Source: JACKBK01 sp963707275 | Lineage (GTDB): Bacteria; Chloroflexota; Anaerolineae; JAAEKA01 | DNA: 64,000 nt | Assembly: GCA_963707275.1 (NCBI GenBank) | Contig: CAVPPH010000001.1 | Location: 248,001-312,000 of the forward strand | Direction: 5' to 3' | Part shown: positions 59,063 to 64,000 of the stretch, in pieces | Numbering within the stretch: the first letter of the stretch is position 1 | Layout of the letters: each line of letters opens with the position of its first letter | Made by a program: the position numbers and the translations under genes | Notes under the pieces: model-generated | Told to the model about the DNA's origin: nothing | What the model saw: only the letters and a program-made list of their open reading frames with translations | Database searches by the model: none

Positions 59063-59920
59063 ATGGACGAGAAACAACAAGCCCGCCAGTTCAACATTTT
59101 TCTCGATAGCCTGATCCAGAACCCCGGTACGACGCCGAGCGCGCCGGAGGGCATGGCGGATCTGGCCCAGGTCGCCGGGCAGTTGTTCGCCGTGAGCGAG
59201 CAGTTGCCGCCGCCCGACCCTGTTTTCCAGCAGCAGGTGTGGCGGCGGGTGCGTCAGGCGCAGCAGCCTGCGCGCCGGCGGTGGTATGAAGGACTGGCAG
59301 GAATGCGGCTGCGCTGGCTGGCGCCGATTGCAGCCGTGATTCTCCTGGTCGTGCTGGTGCTGCCCGGCCCGCGCACGGCGTTGGGCAACTGGATGGCCAG
59401 CTTCCGCATCGGCGCGGTTGATGTGGTCGTGGCTCCAGAGCCAACGGAGCGCACCGCGTTGACCGACCAGCACCAGGTGTTTGAGTTGCTGGCTGCCGCG
59501 CAGCAGGCGACCGGTATGGTCTTGGCCGCGCCTAGCTTTCTGCCTGCGGGTTATGCTTTCAGCAGCGCGGAGGCCATCAGTTTTGAAGAACTGCCGGTGT
59601 GGATGCGACCGCTCTTCGTTGAGAGCCGCTACGAGCAGGCTGCCGGTGACTCCACCGGCCCTTATCTGCTGCTGCGCCAGTACAACGCCTCCCAGACCAG
59701 CCAGTCTCAGCTAGGCGAGCTGGAATACCAGTCCGGGGACGTGGATGACGTGCAGCAGGTGACGTTGAGCGATGGTACGGCGGCTGTGCTGCTGGTCCTC
59801 GGCCAAAGCAAGCAGCCGCTGCACGAACTGATCTGGCAGCGGGGCGGCGAGACCTTCGAACTATGGAGCAACGCCCTGAAGGCTGACGAGCTACAGCGCG
59901 TTGCCGAATCCGTTAAATAG
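59063..59920 (+). CDS. Anti-sigma-factor-like membrane protein with DUF4367-like domain
   Basis: ATG at 59063 gives MDEKQQARQFNIFLDSLIQN. The cytoplasmic N-terminal part (~90 residues; ADLAQVAGQLFAVSEQLPPP, FQQQVWRRVRQ) is followed by one membrane helix (RWLAPIAAVILLVVLVLPGP). The extracytoplasmic region (GMVLAAPSFLPAGYAFSSAE, LLLRQYNASQTSQSQLGELE, RGGETFELWSN) resembles DUF4367 domains of anti-sigma regulators. No zinc-binding HxxxCxxC was seen in the N-terminal part, so the anti-sigma role rests on the layout and on the sigma gene two genes upstream. The frame is intact. Confidence 0.7.
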   Translation: MDEKQQARQFNIFLDSLIQNPGTTPSAPEGMADLAQVAGQLFAVSEQLPPPDPVFQQQVWRRVRQAQQPARRRWYEGLAGMRLRWLAPIAAVILLVVLVLPGPRTALGNWMASFRIGAVDVVVAPEPTERTALTDQHQVFELLAAAQQATGMVLAAPSFLPAGYAFSSAEAISFEELPVWMRPLFVESRYEQAAGDSTGPYLLLRQYNASQTSQSQLGELEYQSGDVDDVQQVTLSDGTAAVLLVLGQSKQPLHELIWQRGGETFELWSNALKADELQRVAESVK

Positions 59921-59934
59921 CTGTCTCGGCTCCC

Positions 59935-60015
59935 ACTCGTACTCCTCCTCCTCCTCGTCCTCGTCTCAAATGCGAGCTTTCGAGTACGAGTAGGAGGAAG
60001 AGTACGAGTACGAGT
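59935..60015. repeat. Low-complexity imperfect inverted repeat (ACTCGTACTCC... / ...GAGTACGAGT)
   Basis: A left arm rich in CTC/CTCGT (59935-59967) faces a right arm rich in GAGTACGAG/GAGGA (59981-60015), separated by about 13 bases. The arms can pair imperfectly over some 30 bp. The repeat fills the space between the anti-sigma-like gene and the DUF2298 gene and ends at the -10 element of the latter. It may terminate transcription of the upstream genes. Confidence 0.6.
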
Positions 60016-60020
60016 ATAAT
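60015..60020 (+). promoter_or_regulatory. Consensus -10 box immediately before a GTG start
   Basis: A perfect TATAAT lies seven bases before the GTG at 60027, and no Shine-Dalgarno sequence lies between. Transcription is expected to begin at or next to the GTG, giving a leaderless mRNA. No clear -35 element is seen in the repeat arm upstream. Confidence 0.4.
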
Positions 60021-60026
60021 CGCTGC

Positions 60027-62600
60027 GTGAACCTACCCGACATCCTTCGTTTCTGGCTGATCATCCAATTGTTTGCGCTGGCGGCGCTGCCGCTGGCGTG
60101 GCGTTGGCTCGCGCCGTTGCCCAGCCGCGGCTATGCATTGGCCAAGCCGCTGGGCCTGCTGCTGGTCACGTATCTGTTATGGTTGGGCGCGAGCCTGGGG
60201 TTTCTGCGCAACGGCGTCGGCGGCATCCTGTTGGCGTGGGCGGTCGTCCTGGGCGTGTCATTGTGGCTGGGACGCACCGGCTGGCAGCGTGACGCCGCTG
60301 GCCAGCGGCCGCTTTTCAGTTGGTTGCGCGAGCGTTTGGTGCTGGTCGTCATCACCGAAGTGCTGTTCCTGGCCGCACTGGTAGGCTGGAGCTTCATCCG
60401 CAGTTACAGCCCTGAGATCACTACCTCCGGCGGCGAGAAGTTCATGGAGCTGACCTTCCTGAACGGCATCCTGCGCAGCCAGCAGTTCCCGCCCCAGGAT
60501 CCGTGGCTCTCCGGTTTCGCCATCAGCTATTACTACTTTGGCTACGTGATGCTGGCCGCGCTGACCAAACTGAGTGGCCTGCCCGCCAGTGTCGCTTTCA
60601 ACGTCGGTCTCGGCGCCTGGTTCGCTCTCACCCTGACCGCTGCCTTCAGCATCGCCTACGACCTCGTCGCTGCCCTCACCCACCGCGCCGAATCGTCCCA
60701 GTCCCCAGTCCCCACCCTCCACACCCCACCTCCCACACCGCATTCCCGCTCCGCCTACATCGGCGGCCTGCTGGGCGCGCTTTTTGTGGGGCTGCTGGGC
60801 AATCTGGCAGGCTTCCTGGAGTCGATGTTCAGCGCGGGCGTCGGGCCGCTGGCGTTTTGGCGCTGGCTGGACGTCAAGGATCTGAACTGCCTGGGCGGGC
60901 CGGGCTACGCCGAACCGATCGCCAACTGTTTGCAGGGCGGCAGCTTCGTGCCCGACCGTTTCTTCTGGTGGTGGCGGGCCAGCCGCGTGATCACGGACCG
61001 CGATTTGGTCGGCAACGCAGTCGAGGTCATCGACGAGTTTCCCTTTTTCAGCTTCCTGCTGGGCGACATGCATCCGCACGTGCTGGGGTTGCCCTTCGTG
61101 CTGCTGGCCATCGGCATCGCGCTGGCGTTGCTGCTGGGCGGGAAGAAGACTGACAAGGCCGGGTTGGCCGGCCATTTCTCGCTGGGCTGGGCAGGTTTCG
61201 CGTTGACGGCGCTCTGCCTGGGTGGGCTGGCTTTTCTCAACACGTGGGACTTCCCGATCTATCTGTTCCTGGTCGCAGCCGCGCTGGCCGTGCGCCTGGC
61301 GTGGGACCGGCGCGGAATTAGCTGGGGCATAGTCGGTCGGGCCGCGCTGACAGGGATCGCGTTGGGCGTGGTTGGCGTGTTGCTCTATCTGCCCTTCTAC
61401 GCCGGTTTCCAGTCGCAGGCCGGCGGTATCCTGCCGAATTTCCTCTTCCCGACGCGGCTGGCGCAGTTCTTCGTGATGTTCGGCCCGCTGCTGGCCGCGC
61501 TGCTTTTCTTCCTGCTGGCCCTTTCCGGGCGCACGATCCGCGGCGCGCGCTTCTGGCGGCGGTTTGGCGGTTTCTTTCTGGCGGCCGTGCTGCTGCCGGC
61601 CCTGTTCCTGGTGCTGCTGATCGCGGTTGGTGTGACGACCGGCGCCGGCCAGGAGTTCATGCGCCGGCTGATGGAACTGCCCGTCGTCCAGCAACAGATC
61701 GGCGGGCTGAGCGTGCTCGATCTCGTGGCGGCGGTCGCGCAGCGGCGCATCGTGACCCCGTGGGCGTTCCTCGCGCTGGCCGGCTTACTGGCGTGGGTGG
61801 GGGCATTGCTGGTCCGCCGGCTGGCCGCGTCAGACGAGACCGACGAACCGGCGCCGTTTGCCTTTTCGCCGCCGGTCGCGTTTGCCCTGTTGATGGCGCT
61901 GACTGCGCTGCTGCTGACCTTCAGCGTCGAGTTCGTCTATTTGCGTGACACCTTCGGCACGCGCATGAACACCGTTTTCAAGTTCTATTTCCAGGCCTGG
62001 GTGTTGCTGGCGCTGACGGCGGCCTTCGGTGTGATCTACATCGCGCGCTACGGTGGTCGCGTGGTGCGCTGGGTGGGGCTGCCGCTGGTGACATTACTGG
62101 TAGTGGCGGGTATGTTCTACCCGGTGTTTGCGACTTACACGCGCGCCGAGAAATTCCAGAGCGAGCCGACGTTGGACGGCACGGCGTATCTCGACCGCCA
62201 GCAGCCGGGTGACGCGGGCGCAATTGCCTGGCTGCGCGCCAATGTGCCGGGTACTGCCACCGTTTTGGAAGCGTCGGGCGGCTCCTACAGCTACGCGGGG
62301 CGTATCTCAGCGCAGACCGGCCTGCCGACGCTGCTGGGCTGGGACGGCCACGAACTGCAATGGCGTGGCGACACCGTGGAGCAGGACAAGCGCCGCCCCG
62401 ATATCGAGCGCATCTACCGCGGCGCGCCGGTCGCCGAGTTACAATCACTGCTCGACAAATGGCGCATCGACTACGTGGTGGTCGGCCAGCAGGAGCGCGC
62501 CACCTTCGGCGTCACACCACAGGCCGAGGCGCGCTTGGCCGAGGCCATGGACCTGGTGTATGATGCCGAGGGCGTGCGCATCTACCGGCGTAACGACTGA
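60027..62600 (+). CDS. Chlor_Arch_YYY (DUF2298) domain membrane protein
   Basis: The product is 857 residues and intact, with about 15 or more membrane helices. It shares the YYY-domain features of the larger upstream gene: SGGEKFMELTFLNGILRSQQ, SGFAISYYYFGYVMLAALTK, IDEFPFFSFLLGDMHPHVLG, RMNTVFKFYFQAWVLLALTA. The C-terminal extracytoplasmic part (GAIAWLRANVPGTATVLEAS, WDGHELQWRGD, DIERIYRGAPVAELQSLLDK) also parallels the upstream gene's end. A short Pro/Ser insert (about 60690-60745) is present in one loop. The start is GTG at 60027. It is probably a membrane glycosyltransferase or carrier component acting with the neighbouring proteins; the reaction is unknown. Confidence 0.85.
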   Translation: MNLPDILRFWLIIQLFALAALPLAWRWLAPLPSRGYALAKPLGLLLVTYLLWLGASLGFLRNGVGGILLAWAVVLGVSLWLGRTGWQRDAAGQRPLFSWLRERLVLVVITEVLFLAALVGWSFIRSYSPEITTSGGEKFMELTFLNGILRSQQFPPQDPWLSGFAISYYYFGYVMLAALTKLSGLPASVAFNVGLGAWFALTLTAAFSIAYDLVAALTHRAESSQSPVPTLHTPPPTPHSRSAYIGGLLGALFVGLLGNLAGFLESMFSAGVGPLAFWRWLDVKDLNCLGGPGYAEPIANCLQGGSFVPDRFFWWWRASRVITDRDLVGNAVEVIDEFPFFSFLLGDMHPHVLGLPFVLLAIGIALALLLGGKKTDKAGLAGHFSLGWAGFALTALCLGGLAFLNTWDFPIYLFLVAAALAVRLAWDRRGISWGIVGRAALTGIALGVVGVLLYLPFYAGFQSQAGGILPNFLFPTRLAQFFVMFGPLLAALLFFLLALSGRTIRGARFWRRFGGFFLAAVLLPALFLVLLIAVGVTTGAGQEFMRRLMELPVVQQQIGGLSVLDLVAAVAQRRIVTPWAFLALAGLLAWVGALLVRRLAASDETDEPAPFAFSPPVAFALLMALTALLLTFSVEFVYLRDTFGTRMNTVFKFYFQAWVLLALTAAFGVIYIARYGGRVVRWVGLPLVTLLVVAGMFYPVFATYTRAEKFQSEPTLDGTAYLDRQQPGDAGAIAWLRANVPGTATVLEASGGSYSYAGRISAQTGLPTLLGWDGHELQWRGDTVEQDKRRPDIERIYRGAPVAELQSLLDKWRIDYVVVGQQERATFGVTPQAEARLAEAMDLVYDAEGVRIYRRND

Positions 62601-62603
62601 CCT

Positions 62604-64000
62604 ATGACTCATCAGGCAAGTGTGACAACATCCAATCAAACCGGCTCAACGTCGAGCCAGATTCTGGCGTGGCTGACCGTCGAGCGGCTGGCGTGGCTGG
62701 CGATCGGGCTGGTCGCGCTCGGCGGCGCGGGTGACCGGGCTGAGCTTTCGTCCGTTCGACCCAGTTGAGGCGCAGCAGGCCGTGGCGGCGCTGGGCGCGG
62801 CGGATTTGCCTGCCGCTGGTGTCAGCCCACTGCTGCTGAGCCTGCATCGCGTCAGCTTTGGTCTGCTGCAATCCAGCGAAGGACTGGCACGTTTTTGGCC
62901 CGCGCTGGCGGGCATCGCTCTGGTGTTGCTGGTCTACGAACTACGCGGCGAGCTGGGACGGGTCGGCGCGTTGGGCGCGGCCTTCGTGCTGGCTGTCTCG
63001 CCATTGCTGGTATTCTGGAGCCGCAGCGCCACCGGTGAAAGCGTCGCGCTGCTGGCGGCCATGGTGCTGATCGTTGCGCTCAGCCGGGCCCGTCGCGGCG
63101 TCCCGTGGGTGATCTGGAGTGCTGTGGGACTCGCACTGCTGGCGCTCTCATCACCGACCGGCTACAGCGTCCTGGTTCTGATTGCGCCGATGGCGATACT
63201 TGCGTTGGCAGGCCGGCAATCGGCCGATGACGACGCCAACGGCGCTAGCTCGCAATGGCTGACCAGCCTGCTGGTTTTCGCAGGGATCGTGGTGCTGGGC
63301 GCGACGGCGATGTTCTTCAACCCGGGTGGATTTGCCGCGGTGGCCGACCTGCCTGCCGCGTGGCTGCGCTCGTTTGCCAGCCCTAGCGGCTATTCTCCGT
63401 TCTGGCTGCTGGCGCAGGTGACGTTGGGCGAACTGCTGGCGCTGGTTGCCGGGATTGCTGGACTGGTCATTGGTCTGCGGCGGCGTGACTGGTTCGCGCA
63501 GGCGCTGGGATTGTGGCTTCTGCTGGCGCTGCTGTTGCTGGTGCTGCGTAGCGGCCGAACACCGGGCGACGCTGCGTTGCTGGTCCTGCCGCTGGCCTTG
63601 TTGGCTGGCATTGCGGTCGAGGCGTTTGTGGCACAGGTCAGCTTCGCCGGCGAACGCGCCGAGGCGGCCGTCCTGCTGGCGGCCTGTCTGGTCGTGCTGG
63701 GCGCGGCGGCGATCTGGCTGGCGGACTATGCGCGGTCGCTGGACGGGACGCCGAACACGGCGTTTCTGTTCAGCGCGGCGGCGGCGCTGGTGGTGTTGCT
63801 GGCGATCTTGCTGGCATATTTCGTCGTCTTTGGCAAACGCGTGACCTGGCAAGTGGCGGTGCTGGTCGCAGCGGTCGCCCTAGGGCTATTGACGCTGCGC
63901 ATGGCCGCGCTGAACAGTCACAACCACGATCCCCTCCGCTGGGGAACCGTCGCCAACTCCCGCGGCGCGAGCGATGGACGTAACGCCACGGCGTTTCTGG
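62604..64000 (+). CDS. TIGR03663-like (Agl23-type) multi-helix membrane protein, partial, one frame change
   Basis: ATG at 62604 begins three bases after the previous stop. After a probable extra G near 62731 (GGG for GG) the sequence continues as VTGLSFRPFDPVEAQQAVAA, RFWPALAGIALVLLVYELRG, LAVSPLLVFWSRSATGESVA and LALLALSSPTGYSVLVLIAP, staying open to the window end. The order 'helix, Asp/Glu-containing loop, LxxR...P.LaG' is that of ArnT/PMT-like glycosyltransferases. TIGR03663 proteins lie next to YYY-domain proteins in Chloroflexota and Archaea, where Agl23 is tied to lipid-linked sugar handling. I base the family name mainly on this neighbourhood. Confidence 0.75.

Noticed and set aside
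60258..61694. A 478-codon minus-strand frame
   Set aside because: Antisense to the intact DUF2298 gene, with Gln/Arg/Glu-rich low-complexity composition and no start signal.

Overview
The window comes from a GC-rich bacterium, most likely a member of the Chloroflexota (Anaerolineae/Caldilineae-like). This rests on the adjacent 'Chlor_Arch_YYY' (DUF2298) membrane proteins followed by a TIGR03663-like (Agl23-type) protein, a combination known from Chloroflexota and Archaea. It also rests on the many Thr/Pro-linker exoproteins and lipoproteins. No rRNA, tRNA, CRISPR array, insertion sequence or phage gene was seen.

Region 1 (1-30615, all minus strand) is a tightly spaced run of about fifteen genes, possibly one very long operon read from a promoter near 30850. 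In order of transcription it holds a DUF6585-like membrane protein, a DUF5685 protein with an extremely Cys-rich tail, and two large lipoproteins carrying WD40 propellers (one ends in a cytochrome c domain). Next come two membrane proteins around a CDP-alcohol phosphatidyltransferase, an SBBP-repeat protein, an FG-GAP protein and an alpha/beta hydrolase. The run ends with three paralogous 'GWAVG'-repeat proteins, a giant protein with a 'LYAGG' repeat array plus RCC1 repeats, and an FG-GAP protein that runs off the left edge. Five unrelated beta-propeller repeat families occur here. Each is present in exactly seven or fourteen copies wherever it can be counted. Several of these proteins share a near-identical leader and/or a short C-terminal motif resembling YLPLILHR.

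Region 2 (31032-40112) holds a glycoside-hydrolase-like/leucine-rich-repeat exoprotein (minus), a membrane-anchored GH9 endoglucanase with a CBM9-like domain (plus), DNA polymerase IV (minus) and a secreted M28 aminopeptidase with a dockerin-like tail (plus).

Region 3 (40127-50645) holds a phospholipase-D-like lipoprotein with three OB-like repeats, a uroporphyrinogen-decarboxylase-family protein, and a histidine cluster (hisC, hisB, a DUF402 gene, hisH). A CHAT (caspase-like) protease gene converges on hisH. An FFLEELY-type protein, an M24 peptidase and a redoxin follow.

Region 4 (50642-64000, plus) holds a G5/3D-domain cell-wall protein, two large DUF2298 membrane proteins and a partial TIGR03663-like protein, which look like an envelope glycosylation locus. 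Between them lie a sigma factor, an MscS channel and an anti-sigma-like protein.

Many genes, including conserved ones such as dinB and hisC, are interrupted by single-base frame changes, several of them in short G/C runs. I therefore annotate most of these as single genes with probable sequence errors rather than as pseudogenes.
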